From: an uncultured Lachnospiraceae bacterium
GTDB taxonomy: Bacteria; Bacillota; Clostridia; Lachnospirales; Lachnospiraceae
Assembly: GCA_947566645.1 (NCBI GenBank)
Contig: CANOKL010000020.1
Location: 1-64,000 of the forward strand
DNA: 64,000 bases
Direction of reading: 5' to 3'
The notes beneath the pieces are model-generated. The model ran no database searches. It worked only from the letters and a program-made list of their open reading frames with translations, and had not been told where the DNA came from. The position numbers and the translations under genes are program-made. Positions 16,591 through 25,161 of the stretch are shown piece after piece. The first letter of the stretch is position 1. Every line of letters begins with the position of its first letter.

Positions 16591-19500
16591 ATGCCAGAAA
16601 ATAATAAGGAACAATCATATCAGCCAATGACCTTTGATGCGATCAAGATCGGTTTGGCATCGCCCGATAAGATTCTGGAATGGTCCAGGGGAGAGGTTAC
16701 GAAGCCGGAGACCATTAATTACAGGACCTTGAAACCGGAGAAAGACGGTCTGTTCTGTGAGAGAATCTTCGGACCGAGCAAGGACTGGGAGTGCCACTGC
16801 GGGAAGTACAAGAAGATCCGTTATAAAGGGGTTGTGTGCGACCGGTGTGGTGTTGAGGTTACCAAGTCAAGCGTGCGGCGTGAGCGTATGGGACATATTG
16901 CCCTGGCGGCTCCGGTGTCGCATATCTGGTATTTTAAGGGAATCCCAAGCCGTATGGGGCTGATTCTTGATCTGTCTCCGAGGACACTGGAGAAGGTACT
17001 GTATTTTGCGTCATATATTGTACTGGATCAGGGGCAGACGAATCTGCAGTATAAACAGGTGCTGTCTGAGCAGGAGTACCAGGACGCGTTAGAGTCCTGG
17101 GGCAGCGCGTTCCGTGTAGGCATGGGCGCTGAGGCGATTCAGGAGCTTCTTGAGGCGATTGACCTTGATAAGGAATATGATGAGCTGCAGTCCGGCCTTA
17201 AGGGCTCGACAGGACAGAAGCGTGCAAGAATCGTGAAGCGTCTTGAGGTAATCGAGGCATTCCGCGAGTCCGGGAATAAGCCGGAGTGGATGATTATGAA
17301 TAATATTCCGGTTATCCCGCCTGATCTGCGTCCTATGGTACAGCTGGACGGCGGACGTTTTGCCACATCTGATTTAAATGATCTGTACAGAAGAATTATT
17401 AATAGAAATAACCGTCTGAAACGCCTGCTTGAGCTGGGCGCGCCGGACATTATTGTAAGGAATGAGAAGAGAATGCTGCAGGAGGCTGTGGATGCGCTGA
17501 TTGATAATGGCCGCCGCGGCCGTCCGGTAACGGGGCCCGGAAACCGGGCGCTTAAATCCCTGTCAGATATGCTGAAGGGTAAGTCCGGACGTTTCCGTCA
17601 GAATCTTCTCGGAAAACGTGTAGATTATTCCGGACGTTCCGTTATTGTCGTAGGGCCGGAGCTTAAGATCTACCAGTGCGGTCTCCCGAAGGAGATGGCG
17701 ATTGAGCTCTTCAAGCCATTTGTTATGAAGGAGCTTGTGCATAACGGTTCTGCGCATAATATTAAGAATGCCAAGAAGATGGTGGAGAGACTCCAGCCGG
17801 AAGTATGGGATGTACTGGAGGAGGTTATCAAGGAGCATCCGGTTATGCTGAACCGCGCCCCCACTCTCCACAGACTGGGAATCCAGGCCTTTGAGCCGAT
17901 TCTTGTAGAGGGTAAGGCGATCAAGCTGCATCCGCTCGTATGTACGGCATATAATGCTGACTTCGACGGAGACCAGATGGCGGTGCATCTGCCGTTGTCT
18001 GTGGAAGCCCAGGCAGAATGCCGTTTCCTGCTTCTGTCGCCTAATAACCTGCTGAAGCCGTCAGATGGCGGACCGGTTGCCGTTCCTTCCCAGGATATGG
18101 TACTTGGCATCTACTATCTGACCCAGGAAAGGCCGGGAGCTCTCGGCGAGGGCAAGGCATTCCGCAGTGTGAATGAGGCCATTCTTGCCTATGAGAATGA
18201 GGCGCTTACCCTGCATTCACGTATTAAGGTGCGTGTGTCCAAGACTATGCCGGACGGAAGCGTGAAGACAGGAACCATTGAGTCTACATTGGGACGTTTC
18301 CTGTTCAATGAGATCATTCCGCAGGATCTGGGATTTGTTGACCGGGAGACAGAGGGCAATGAGCTTCTTCTTGAGGTGGATTTCCATGTGGGTAAGAAGC
18401 AGCTGAAGCAGATTCTTGAAAAGGTTATTAACACACATGGTTCTACCGCTACGGCAGAGGTGCTTGACGCGGTAAAATCAATTGGATATAAATATTCCAC
18501 AAGAGCGGCCATGACCGTATCTATTTCTGATATGACCGTGCCGCCCCAGAAGCCGGAGATGATTCAGCAGGCACAGGATACTGTGGATAAGATTACGAAG
18601 AACTTTAAGCGTGGTCTGATTACAGAGGAAGAACGTTATAAAGAAGTAGTTGAAACCTGGAAGGCAACGGATGACGCTCTTACTGAGGCGCTGCTTACTG
18701 GTCTTGATAAATATAACAATATCTTCATGATGGCGGATTCAGGAGCCCGTGGTTCCGACAAGCAGATTAAACAGCTTGCGGGTATGCGGGGACTGATGGC
18801 GGATACGACAGGACGTACTATTGAGCTTCCTATCAAGTCGAATTTCCGTGAGGGTCTTGACGTACTGGAGTACTTCATGTCTGCCCATGGAGCGCGTAAA
18901 GGACTGTCTGATACGGCTCTTCGTACCGCTGATTCCGGATACCTTACAAGGCGTCTGGTTGACGTATCGCAGGAGCTCATTATCCATGAGGTTGACTGTG
19001 CAGAAAAGGACGGGGAGATCCCGGGCATGTATGTACGTGCATTTCTGGATGGAAAGGAAGAGATTGAGAGCCTGCAGGAGCGTATTACGGGACGTTACCT
19101 CTGCGAGGATATTGTGGATAAGGACGGCAATGTTCTTGTGAAGGCAAATCATATGGTAACGCCGAAGCGTGCGGAGCTCATTATGAAGAAGGGTGTTGAC
19201 GAGAACGGGGAGCCGCTTACGAGGATTAAGATCCGTACCATTCTCACATGCCGTTCGCACAGCGGAATCTGCGCGAAGTGCTACGGAGCCAACATGGCAA
19301 CCGGAGAGCCCGTGCAGGTCGGCGAAGCGGTTGGTATTATCGCGGCCCAGTCCATCGGTGAGCCAGGTACACAGCTTACTATGCGTACCTTCCATACAGG
19401 CGGTGTTGCCGGTGACGATATCACACAGGGTCTTCCCCGTGTGGAGGAGCTTTTTGAGGCAAGAAAGCCGAAAGGTCTTGCGATTATTACTGAATTCGCG

Positions 19501-20334
19501 GGAATAGCGAATATTAATGATACAAAGAAGAAGCGCGAGATCATTGTGACAAACAATGAGACAGGCGAGTCAAAGGCATACCTGATACCTTATGGCTCCA
19601 GAATTAAGGTGCAGGACGGAGCTGTGCTTGAGGCCGGCGACGAGCTGACAGAGGGTAGTGTCAATCCTCATGATATCTTAAGAATCAAGGGGCTGCGGGC
19701 AGTACAGGATTATATGATCCAGGAGGTACAGCGTGTATACCGTCTCCAGGGTGTTGATATCAATGATAAGCATATTGAAGTGATTGTGCGTCAGATGCTT
19801 AAGAAGGTCCGCATCGAAGAGGCAGGAGATTCTGAGTTCCTTCCAGGAACCAATGTAGATATTCTGGAATTCGAAGACAGGAATAAAGAGCTGGAGGCAG
19901 AAGGCAAAGAACCAGCAGCCGGAGAGCAGATTATGCTTGGTATTACTAAGGCATCTCTTGCGACCAATTCCTTCCTGTCAGCGGCATCCTTCCAGGAGAC
20001 AACCAAGGTTCTCACAGAAGCTGCCATCAAGGGCAAGATCGACCCGCTTGTAGGTCTTAAGGAAAATGTTATCATTGGTAAGCATATTCCGGCAGGTACG
20101 GGTATGCACAAGTACCGTGATGTCCAGATCGAGGGAGAGATTGACCTGGACGACGAGCTGGAGGTCGAAGAGGAAGAAGACGACAGCTATGAGGAATATG
20201 ACAGCTATGAGGAGTATGATGACAGCGGGCAGTTAGAGCTGGAGGAATACGACGAGGAAGAGGACGAGGAAGAAGCTGAGGAAAACTTTGAGTACGAAGA
20301 AGAGTTAGAAGAGGAACTGGCACCAGTAGAATAA
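16591..20334 (+). CDS. rpoC: RNA polymerase beta-prime subunit
   Basis: This 1247-residue subunit carries the catalytic [12 protein letters not shown] motif (Asp residues near 456-460), which holds the active-site magnesium. An N-terminal zinc site (CHCGKYK and CDRCGVEV) and a second Cys cluster ([13 protein letters not shown]) are present. The bridge and trigger region follows [19 protein letters not shown]. The last 55 residues are a strongly acidic, Tyr-containing tail with repeated YEEYD. A strong palindromic terminator closes the rpoBC transcript. Confidence 0.98.
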   Translation: MPENNKEQSYQPMTFDAIKIGLASPDKILEWSRGEVTKPETINYRTLKPEKDGLFCERIFGPSKDWECHCGKYKKIRYKGVVCDRCGVEVTKSSVRRERMGHIALAAPVSHIWYFKGIPSRMGLILDLSPRTLEKVLYFASYIVLDQGQTNLQYKQVLSEQEYQDALESWGSAFRVGMGAEAIQELLEAIDLDKEYDELQSGLKGSTGQKRARIVKRLEVIEAFRESGNKPEWMIMNNIPVIPPDLRPMVQLDGGRFATSDLNDLYRRIINRNNRLKRLLELGAPDIIVRNEKRMLQEAVDALIDNGRRGRPVTGPGNRALKSLSDMLKGKSGRFRQNLLGKRVDYSGRSVIVVGPELKIYQCGLPKEMAIELFKPFVMKELVHNGSAHNIKNAKKMVERLQPEVWDVLEEVIKEHPVMLNRAPTLHRLGIQAFEPILVEGKAIKLHPLVCTAYNADFDGDQMAVHLPLSVEAQAECRFLLLSPNNLLKPSDGGPVAVPSQDMVLGIYYLTQERPGALGEGKAFRSVNEAILAYENEALTLHSRIKVRVSKTMPDGSVKTGTIESTLGRFLFNEIIPQDLGFVDRETEGNELLLEVDFHVGKKQLKQILEKVINTHGSTATAEVLDAVKSIGYKYSTRAAMTVSISDMTVPPQKPEMIQQAQDTVDKITKNFKRGLITEEERYKEVVETWKATDDALTEALLTGLDKYNNIFMMADSGARGSDKQIKQLAGMRGLMADTTGRTIELPIKSNFREGLDVLEYFMSAHGARKGLSDTALRTADSGYLTRRLVDVSQELIIHEVDCAEKDGEIPGMYVRAFLDGKEEIESLQERITGRYLCEDIVDKDGNVLVKANHMVTPKRAELIMKKGVDENGEPLTRIKIRTILTCRSHSGICAKCYGANMATGEPVQVGEAVGIIAAQSIGEPGTQLTMRTFHTGGVAGDDITQGLPRVEELFEARKPKGLAIITEFAGIANINDTKKKREIIVTNNETGESKAYLIPYGSRIKVQDGAVLEAGDELTEGSVNPHDILRIKGLRAVQDYMIQEVQRVYRLQGVDINDKHIEVIVRQMLKKVRIEEAGDSEFLPGTNVDILEFEDRNKELEAEGKEPAAGEQIMLGITKASLATNSFLSAASFQETTKVLTEAAIKGKIDPLVGLKENVIIGKHIPAGTGMHKYRDVQIEGEIDLDDELEVEEEEDDSYEEYDSYEEYDDSGQLELEEYDEEEDEEEAEENFEYEEELEEELAPVE

Positions 20335-20338
20335 AGCA

Positions 20339-20378
20339 GTTGGGGACGGGGCATTTTAAAAAATGCCCCGTCCCCAAC
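20339..20378 (+). terminator. Terminator after rpoC, GGGGACGGGG family
   Basis: Perfect 19-bp arms (GTTGGGGACGGGGCATTTT, 20339-20357, with 20360-20378) surround two bases and are followed by TTTTTT. Confidence 0.85.
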
Positions 20379-20410
20379 TTTTTTATTGAGAAAATTCATC
20401 AATAACAATA

Positions 20411-20468
20411 TTGACAATCATTTTCATTTGGAATATAATACGTTATGTAAATGATAATCAATATCATT
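20411..20468 (+). promoter_or_regulatory. feo operon promoter with Fur-box-like operator
   Basis: TTGACA (20411-20416) and TATAAT (20434-20439) have an ideal 17-bp spacing. The sequence around 20449-20468, AATGATAATCAATATCATT, is close to the Fur consensus GATAATGATAATCATTATC and overlaps the transcription start region. AATCATTTTCATT inside the spacer may be a second half-site. The arrangement predicts iron-dependent repression. Confidence 0.75.
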
Positions 20469-20483
20469 GGTGTGAGGATACAT

Positions 20484-20753
20484 ATGAGTAAGGAAGAGAA
20501 TCTGGAGAAGGCAATCAGTCAGTTGAAAAGTGAAGGATACCGTATTACAGGACAGAGAAAGCTTCTGTTAGGCCTGATCTTTGAGAATGAATATTCGTCC
20601 TGCAAGGAGATTTATTTTGCTGCGAAGCGCATTGACAGCAGGGTCGGAATGGCTACTGTGTACAGAACCGTGCAGCTTTTGGAGGATATGGGCCTGCTCC
20701 GGAAGAGATGGTCATATGAATTAAAAGAATCAGATGGAAAGGGGGAATTGTGA
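20484..20753 (+). CDS. Short Fur-like winged-helix protein
   Basis: The 89-residue product starts at ATG 20484 and contains the Fur N-terminal winged helix: YRITGQRKLLLGLI, a helix-turn-helix with SCKEIYFAAK, and VGMATVYRTVQLLEDMGLL, the Fur recognition helix. It stops after about 90 residues, whereas Fur proteins of about 130-150 residues continue with a metal-binding dimerisation domain (HHDH and CxxC motifs). It overlaps feoA (TGATG), so it looks like a translated member of the operon, not debris. It may be a truncated Fur or a DNA-binding-only regulator. Confidence 0.75.
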   Translation: MSKEENLEKAISQLKSEGYRITGQRKLLLGLIFENEYSSCKEIYFAAKRIDSRVGMATVYRTVQLLEDMGLLRKRWSYELKESDGKGEL

Positions 20754-20962
20754 TGCCATTGACGCTATTGGCAAACGGTGAAACTGGTGAGATTAAACGT
20801 GTCGGCGGGCAGGATGAGGTGAGGAAGTTTTTAGAGAACCTGGGGTTCGTGACAGGCGAACAGGTGAGAGTTGTGTCTTCGGGCGGGGGCAACATAATTG
20901 TCCAGGTTAAAGATTCAAGGGTTGCAGTCAGCAAAGGGATTGCAGTCAAGATCATGGTGTAG
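20753..20962 (+). CDS. feoA: FeoA, first copy
   Basis: The 69-residue protein has the SH3-like FeoA fold: PLTLLANGETGEIKRVGG, then FLENLGFVTGEQVRVVSSGG and a final AVSKGIAVKIMV. FeoA is a small cytosolic partner needed for FeoB iron(II) transport. I use ATG 20753; a GTG three bases upstream is the alternative. The following intergenic stretch holds a GGTCTGT/ACAGACC hairpin (20988-21012). Confidence 0.9.
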   Translation: MPLTLLANGETGEIKRVGGQDEVRKFLENLGFVTGEQVRVVSSGGGNIIVQVKDSRVAVSKGIAVKIMV

Positions 20963-21064
20963 GCTGTTCAGGGTAATGATTCAGGCAGGTCTGTACATTT
21001 ACTGCACAGACCGTAAGAAAGTGATTCAGAGACTGAACTGTAATTGATTAGGGAGGAGAAGAGG

Positions 21065-21286
21065 ATGCGTACATTAAGGGATGTCAGATGTGATGAGACG
21101 GTATCTGTTGTGAAGCTTCATGGAGAAGGAGCTGTAAAAAGGAGAATTATGGACATGGGAATCACGAAGGGAACAGGGATTTATGTCCGTAAGGTGGCGC
21201 CGCTTGGCGACCCGGTAGAGATTACTGTCCGCGGCTATGAGCTGTCACTGCGCAAGGCAGATGCAGAGATGATAGAGGTAGGATAA
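21065..21286 (+). CDS. feoA: FeoA, second copy
   Basis: The 73-residue protein starts at ATG 21065 behind GGGAGGAGAAG. It has TLRDVRCDETVSVVKLHGEG, VKRRIMDMGITKGTGIYVRK, then APLGDPVEITVRGYELSLRK. GDPVEITVRGYELSLRK is the most diagnostic FeoA stretch, better conserved here than in the first copy. Tandem feoA genes before feoB are common in Clostridia. Confidence 0.92.
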   Translation: MRTLRDVRCDETVSVVKLHGEGAVKRRIMDMGITKGTGIYVRKVAPLGDPVEITVRGYELSLRKADAEMIEVG

Positions 21287-21540
21287 AGCAGCAGGCCGTG
21301 AAGCGGCAGGCTAGTCTGTCTGAACGGATAGCAGACCGCAGGATAAGCAGCAGACTGTGAGATGACAGGCCAGTCTGTCTGAAGGGTTAGCAGACCGCAG
21401 GATAAAGTAGCAGGCCAGTCTGTCTGAAGGGTTAGCAGACCGCAGGATAAAGTAGCAGGCCAGCCTGTCCGGACGGTTAGCAGACTGTAGGATAGGCAGC
21501 AGATCGTGAAGTGACAGACCAGACTGTCTGAACAGTTACA
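21287..21540. repeat. Minisatellite between feoA and feoB
   Basis: About five imperfect copies of a 45-68-bp unit fill the gap. The shared core is CAGGCCAGTCTGTCTGAAGG followed by GTTAGCAGACCGCAGGATAAAG. Each unit can form a small hairpin by pairing GTCTG with CAGAC. The array lies inside an operon, so it would be transcribed as a series of hairpins ahead of feoB. Confidence 0.8.
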
Positions 21541-21567
21541 GCATAAAGTATAGGAGGATGTGTAGAA

Positions 21568-23718
21568 ATGGGAGTGAAAATTGCACTTGCCGGAAACCCG
21601 AACAGCGGAAAGACGACTTTATTTAATGCACTGACGGGTTCCAATCAATTTGTAGGAAACTGGCCGGGAGTTACGGTTGAGAAGAAGGAGGGGAAGCTTA
21701 AAGAAGATAAAGATGTAGTCATCATGGATCTTCCCGGAATCTATTCCCTGTCGCCATATACATTAGAGGAGGTTGTGGCAAGAAATTATTTGATTACAGA
21801 GCGTCCGGATGCTATTCTTAATATTGTAGACGGTACGAACCTGGAGAGAAACCTTTATCTTACTACACAGCTGATGGAGCTCGGGATTCCGGTCGTCATG
21901 GCTGTGAACATGATGGATGTGGTGAGGAAATCCGGCGACATGATTGACACAAAGAAGCTGGGTGATAAGCTTGGCTGCGAGGTAATATCAATCTCTGCGC
22001 TGAAGGGTGACGGCATCAGGGAAGCTGCTTCAAAGGCAGTCGCAGCAGCCAGGCAAAAAAGCGGCTCTGCCCCGGTACATGAATTTGGTACAAAGGTTGA
22101 AGGGGCGCTGTGTGATATTCAGAACCTGATCGGCGGTATTCCGGAGGAACAGAAGCGTTTTTATGCGGTTAAGCTTTTTGAGCGCGACAGCAGGATCAAA
22201 GAGATCATGGCAAATGTGCCTGCAGTGGAAGATATTATTCAAAAGGCTGAGAAAGAAATGGATGATGATTCCGAAAGCATTATTACGAATGAGAGATACT
22301 GCTACATAGGTTCTATTATAGGGGAGTGCCTTACAAAATCATCGAAAGAAAAGCTTACAACGTCAGATAAGATTGACCGTGTTGTAACAAACCGGTGGCT
22401 GGCGCTTCCAATCTTCGCGGCGGTTATGTGGCTTGTATACTATGTCTCTGTCTCAACAGTCGGGGATTATGTTACAGGCTGGACGAATGACGTTTTATTT
22501 GGTGAGATTATTCCGCCTGCAGTGGAAGGCTTCCTGGGGAGTATTGGCTGCGCAGACTGGCTTCAGGGGCTGATTCTTGACGGTATTATAGCCGGTGTGG
22601 GAGCAGTATTGGGATTCGTGCCGCAGATGCTGGTATTATTCATTTTCCTTGCATTCCTTGAAGGATGTGGGTATATGGCGCGCGTAGCATTTATCATGGA
22701 CCGGATCTTCCGCAAATTCGGGCTGTCGGGAAAGTCCTTCATACCTATGCTTATCGGAACAGGCTGCGGCGTTCCTGGCATTATGGCATCAAGAACCATT
22801 GAAAATGACCGTGACCGCAAGATGACAATCATGACCACCACCTTTATCCCCTGCGGCGCGAAGCTGCCAATCATCGGACTGATTGCAGGCGCGCTGTTCG
22901 GCGGGGCATCCTGGGTTGCGCCAAGCGCGTACTTCATCGGAATCGCAGCGATTATCTGTTCGGGAATTATTTTAAAGAAAACAAGGATGTTCGCAGGAGA
23001 CCCGGCTCCCTTCGTCATGGAGCTTCCCGCATACCACCTTCCCACAGTGGGAAATGTTCTCCGAAGCATGTGGGAGCGGGGCTGGTCCTTCATCAAGAAA
23101 GCAGGCACAGTCATTCTGCTGTCAACCATCTTCATCTGGTTCACCTCTGGATTCGGCGTTGTGGACGGAAAATTTGGCATGGTAGAAGACTTAAGTGACG
23201 GACTTCTGTCAGGCATCGGCCAGGCATTTGCATGGATCTTCGCACCACTTGGCTGGGGCGACTGGAAATCTGCAGTTGCAGCAATCACAGGCCTTGTAGC
23301 AAAGGAAAATGTAGTCGGAACCTTCGGCGTCCTGTACGGCTTCGGCGAAGTGTCAGAGGAAGGAAACGAGATCTGGCAGACACTTGCAGGAAGCATGACG
23401 GCATTATCCGCATATTCCTTCCTTGTATTTAACCTCCTGTGCGCACCCTGCTTTGCAGCCATGGGAGCAATCAAACGTGAGATGAACAATATCAGATGGT
23501 TCTGGTTCGCAATCGGGTATCAGTGCGTATTTGCCTATCTGGTTTCCCTGTGCATCTACCAGTTCGGAATGGTATTTTCAGGAGCAGGCTTCGGCGTCGG
23601 AACAATGGCGGCGATGTTGGTATTGATCGGATTTTTATATCTCCTGTTCAGACCGTATAAAGAAAGCAATACGTTCCATATGAACATATCAGGCGTACGC
23701 GCCGGAGCAAGAGGATAG
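21568..23718 (+). CDS. feoB: FeoB, iron(II) transporter
   Basis: The 716-residue protein joins an N-terminal G domain to a membrane permease. G-domain motifs are GNPNSGKTT (8-16), the switch Thr in GVTVEKKEG, DLPGIYSL, NMMD and ISALKGDG. The permease part has two gate regions (GCGVPGIMASRTIENDRDRK and ITGLVAKENVVGTFGVLYG) and about ten hydrophobic segments. It is the iron pump of the operon, and is translated behind a strong AGGAGG site after the minisatellite. Confidence 0.97.
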   Translation: MGVKIALAGNPNSGKTTLFNALTGSNQFVGNWPGVTVEKKEGKLKEDKDVVIMDLPGIYSLSPYTLEEVVARNYLITERPDAILNIVDGTNLERNLYLTTQLMELGIPVVMAVNMMDVVRKSGDMIDTKKLGDKLGCEVISISALKGDGIREAASKAVAAARQKSGSAPVHEFGTKVEGALCDIQNLIGGIPEEQKRFYAVKLFERDSRIKEIMANVPAVEDIIQKAEKEMDDDSESIITNERYCYIGSIIGECLTKSSKEKLTTSDKIDRVVTNRWLALPIFAAVMWLVYYVSVSTVGDYVTGWTNDVLFGEIIPPAVEGFLGSIGCADWLQGLILDGIIAGVGAVLGFVPQMLVLFIFLAFLEGCGYMARVAFIMDRIFRKFGLSGKSFIPMLIGTGCGVPGIMASRTIENDRDRKMTIMTTTFIPCGAKLPIIGLIAGALFGGASWVAPSAYFIGIAAIICSGIILKKTRMFAGDPAPFVMELPAYHLPTVGNVLRSMWERGWSFIKKAGTVILLSTIFIWFTSGFGVVDGKFGMVEDLSDGLLSGIGQAFAWIFAPLGWGDWKSAVAAITGLVAKENVVGTFGVLYGFGEVSEEGNEIWQTLAGSMTALSAYSFLVFNLLCAPCFAAMGAIKREMNNIRWFWFAIGYQCVFAYLVSLCIYQFGMVFSGAGFGVGTMAAMLVLIGFLYLLFRPYKESNTFHMNISGVRAGARG

Positions 23719-23794
23719 ACCGGATATGCTTATATAAACTCTGGTAATAGGAAAGACAGAAATCTATGAACATAACAGAAGGGAGATGATATGA

Positions 23795-23962
23795 ATGGTA
23801 CTGGCAGCAGGCAGCAGTGTGCTGTCAACGGCTGTGGTCGGGGGAATCCTGCTGATCGTAGTTGTTCTCGTGATCAGAAGCATGTGGATAAAAAAGAAAA
23901 AAACAGGAAGCTGCGTCGGCTGTAGCTGCGGCTGCAGCGACTGTCCGCACTCATCAAAATAG
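23795..23962 (+). CDS. FeoB-associated Cys-rich membrane protein
   Basis: This 55-residue protein is too short for most gene callers. It starts at ATG 23795 behind GAAGGGAGA. One membrane helix (about 12-30) leads to a basic stop-transfer KKKK and a cytosolic C-terminus with five Cys (GSCVGCSCGCSDCPHSSK). This is the pattern of the small FeoB-associated Cys-rich proteins found next to feoB in Firmicutes. It may bind iron or protect FeoB, but its role is not established. A perfect palindrome ends the operon. Confidence 0.88.
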   Translation: MVLAAGSSVLSTAVVGGILLIVVVLVIRSMWIKKKKTGSCVGCSCGCSDCPHSSK

Positions 23963-23963
23963 C

Positions 23964-24005
23964 AATTGGGGACGGGGTATTTTTAAAAATACCCCGTCCC
24001 CAATT
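23964..24005. terminator. Terminator of the feo operon, GGGGACGGGG family
   Basis: A perfect 42-bp palindrome with AATTGGGGACGGGG arms and an ATTTTTAAAAAT centre starts two bases after the last stop codon. Confidence 0.85.
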
Positions 24006-24012
24006 TACGTGG

Positions 24013-24041
24013 TTGAAGCCACTGTCAGTTTATGTTACAAT
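24013..24041 (+). promoter_or_regulatory. Promoter of the type I toxin mRNA
   Basis: TTGAAG (24013-24018) and TACAAT (24036-24041) are 17 bp apart, about 85 bp upstream of the toxin start codon. Confidence 0.6.
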
Positions 24042-24127
24042 CTGCTTATGGAACCCATGACAGGGGTGGCAGCCTCCCAGGCTTAATGACCGGCTTGCCG
24101 GAATACATAAGAAGGGAGGTGGCGTTA

Positions 24128-24253
24128 ATGACAGCTGCGGATATCATTTTGATATTTATAGGGATAATCAGCCTGCTGATTGCCTTCGGAAGCTTTGTTA
24201 TAGCGTTGCTTGCCTTTCTCGATAGAGATAAGGACCACAAGCGAAAAAAATAA
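24128..24253 (+). CDS. Holin-like type I toxin peptide
   Basis: The 41-residue peptide is a single hydrophobic helix (AADIILIFIGIISLLIAFGS and onwards, about residues 4-30) followed by a strongly charged tail (DRDKDHKRKK). This is the TxpA/BsrG/Fst-like membrane-toxin plan. It has a strong AGGGAGG site. A convergent antisense RNA overlaps the 3' end of its message, as expected for a type I toxin-antitoxin pair. Family assignment rests on size, composition and locus design. Confidence 0.8.
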   Translation: MTAADIILIFIGIISLLIAFGSFVIALLAFLDRDKDHKRKK

Positions 24254-24254
24254 T

Positions 24255-24378
24255 GCCCGCCCTGTCGCAACCAGGACGGGCGCCTCTCACTGAGAGGTAA
24301 CCCCGGCTTGGGAAGCTCCACCTTTGGAGTGAGGCTCCTAGAAGGCATCTGTTACTAGCAGATGCCTTTCCTTATCTA
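24255..24378 (-). ncRNA. Predicted antisense antitoxin RNA
   Basis: On the minus strand, TTGCAC (24414-24409) and TATGAT (24390-24385) with 18-bp spacing predict a start near 24378. The transcript contains a GGCATCTG/CAGATGCC hairpin and a TGGAGC/GCTCCA region. It ends in a GC-rich stem (24255-24264 with 24272-24281) followed on this strand by ATTATTTTTTT. It runs opposite to the 3' untranslated part of the toxin message, and the stem serves as terminator for both. Confidence 0.7.
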
Positions 24379-24437
24379 AAGAATATCATAAACAGACCGG
24401 AAGTTCAAGTGCAAATTGGGGACGGGGCATTTGCATA

Positions 24438-24466
24438 TTGACGTACGTAAATGCGTACGTTATAAT
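24438..24466 (+). promoter_or_regulatory. Promoter and operator of the YefM/YoeB operon
   Basis: TTGACG (24438-24443) and TATAAT (24461-24466) are 17 bp apart. The palindrome ACGTACG-TAAATG-CGTACGT (24441-24460) fills the spacer. A YefM-YoeB complex bound here would block polymerase, the usual autoregulation of such operons. Confidence 0.75.
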
Positions 24467-24486
24467 TTAGAAAAGGAGATGGTAAC

Positions 24487-24741
24487 ATGACTGCAATAAG
24501 TGTGACAAGAGCAAGAGAAAATATATATCAAATACTATCTGAGGTTAATAATAACAGTCAGCCAATCACAATTACGAATAATCGTGGAAAAAATGGTGTT
24601 CTCATATCAGAGGATGATTGGAATGCTATACAGGAAACATTATACCTGAATTCTATTCCAGGTATGGCAGAAAGTATTGTTGAAGCAGGAAAAGAGCCGC
24701 TTGAGGAATGTACTGTATATGATCCAAGTGAGGAATGGTAA
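24487..24741 (+). CDS. YefM/Phd-family antitoxin
   Basis: The 84-residue protein has the Phd/YefM N-terminus (ISVTRARENIYQILSEVNNN, then QPITITNNRGKNGVLISEDDWNAI). This forms the DNA-binding dimer; the C-terminal tail (SIVEAGKEPLEECTVYDPSEEW) would wrap the toxin. Its stop codon touches the toxin's ATG. Confidence 0.93.
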   Translation: MTAISVTRARENIYQILSEVNNNSQPITITNNRGKNGVLISEDDWNAIQETLYLNSIPGMAESIVEAGKEPLEECTVYDPSEEW

Positions 24742-25035
24742 ATGTATATAATTAGATTTAGTAAACAGGCTGACAAAGACAAGAAGTTGCTAAAAGGGGC
24801 AGGACTTGCTTTAAAAGCTAAAAAATTGTTGGATATAATAGCGGAAGATCCTTTTCAGAATCCACCACCATATGAAGGATTATTAGGAAATTTAAGTGGA
24901 TATTATTCTAGAAGAATTAATATTCAGCATCGATTAGTTTACCAGGTATATAACGAGCCGGTTGTCATTAATGAAACTGAATATCAAGGGACGATAAAAA
25001 TTGTTCGTATGTGGACGCATTATGACAGAATCTGA
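24742..25035 (+). CDS. YoeB/Txe-family toxin
   Basis: The 97-residue RelE-superfamily endoribonuclease would cleave mRNA on the ribosome. Family marks are FSKQADKDKKLLKGAGL, DPFQNPPPYEGLLGNLSGYY and SRRINIQHRLVYQV, and the C-terminal TH-Y pair in RMWTHYDRI, where YoeB has its catalytic His and Tyr. The start codon directly follows the antitoxin stop codon. The gene is intact. Confidence 0.92.
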   Translation: MYIIRFSKQADKDKKLLKGAGLALKAKKLLDIIAEDPFQNPPPYEGLLGNLSGYYSRRINIQHRLVYQVYNEPVVINETEYQGTIKIVRMWTHYDRI

Positions 25036-25161
25036 TAAGGATTAAAAATAATCCAGTACCCTCTTAGCGTTACAGATACAATCCCACATTGGACTGTCAT
25101 AATTCTGCTTCATTTATGATATACCGTTTATAAGAGAACATTTCAAAGGAGGCCTTATAAG

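Noticed and set aside
20451..20483. Upstream start for the Fur-like gene
   Set aside because: The extra codons overlap the Fur-box operator; ATG 20484 is better placed.
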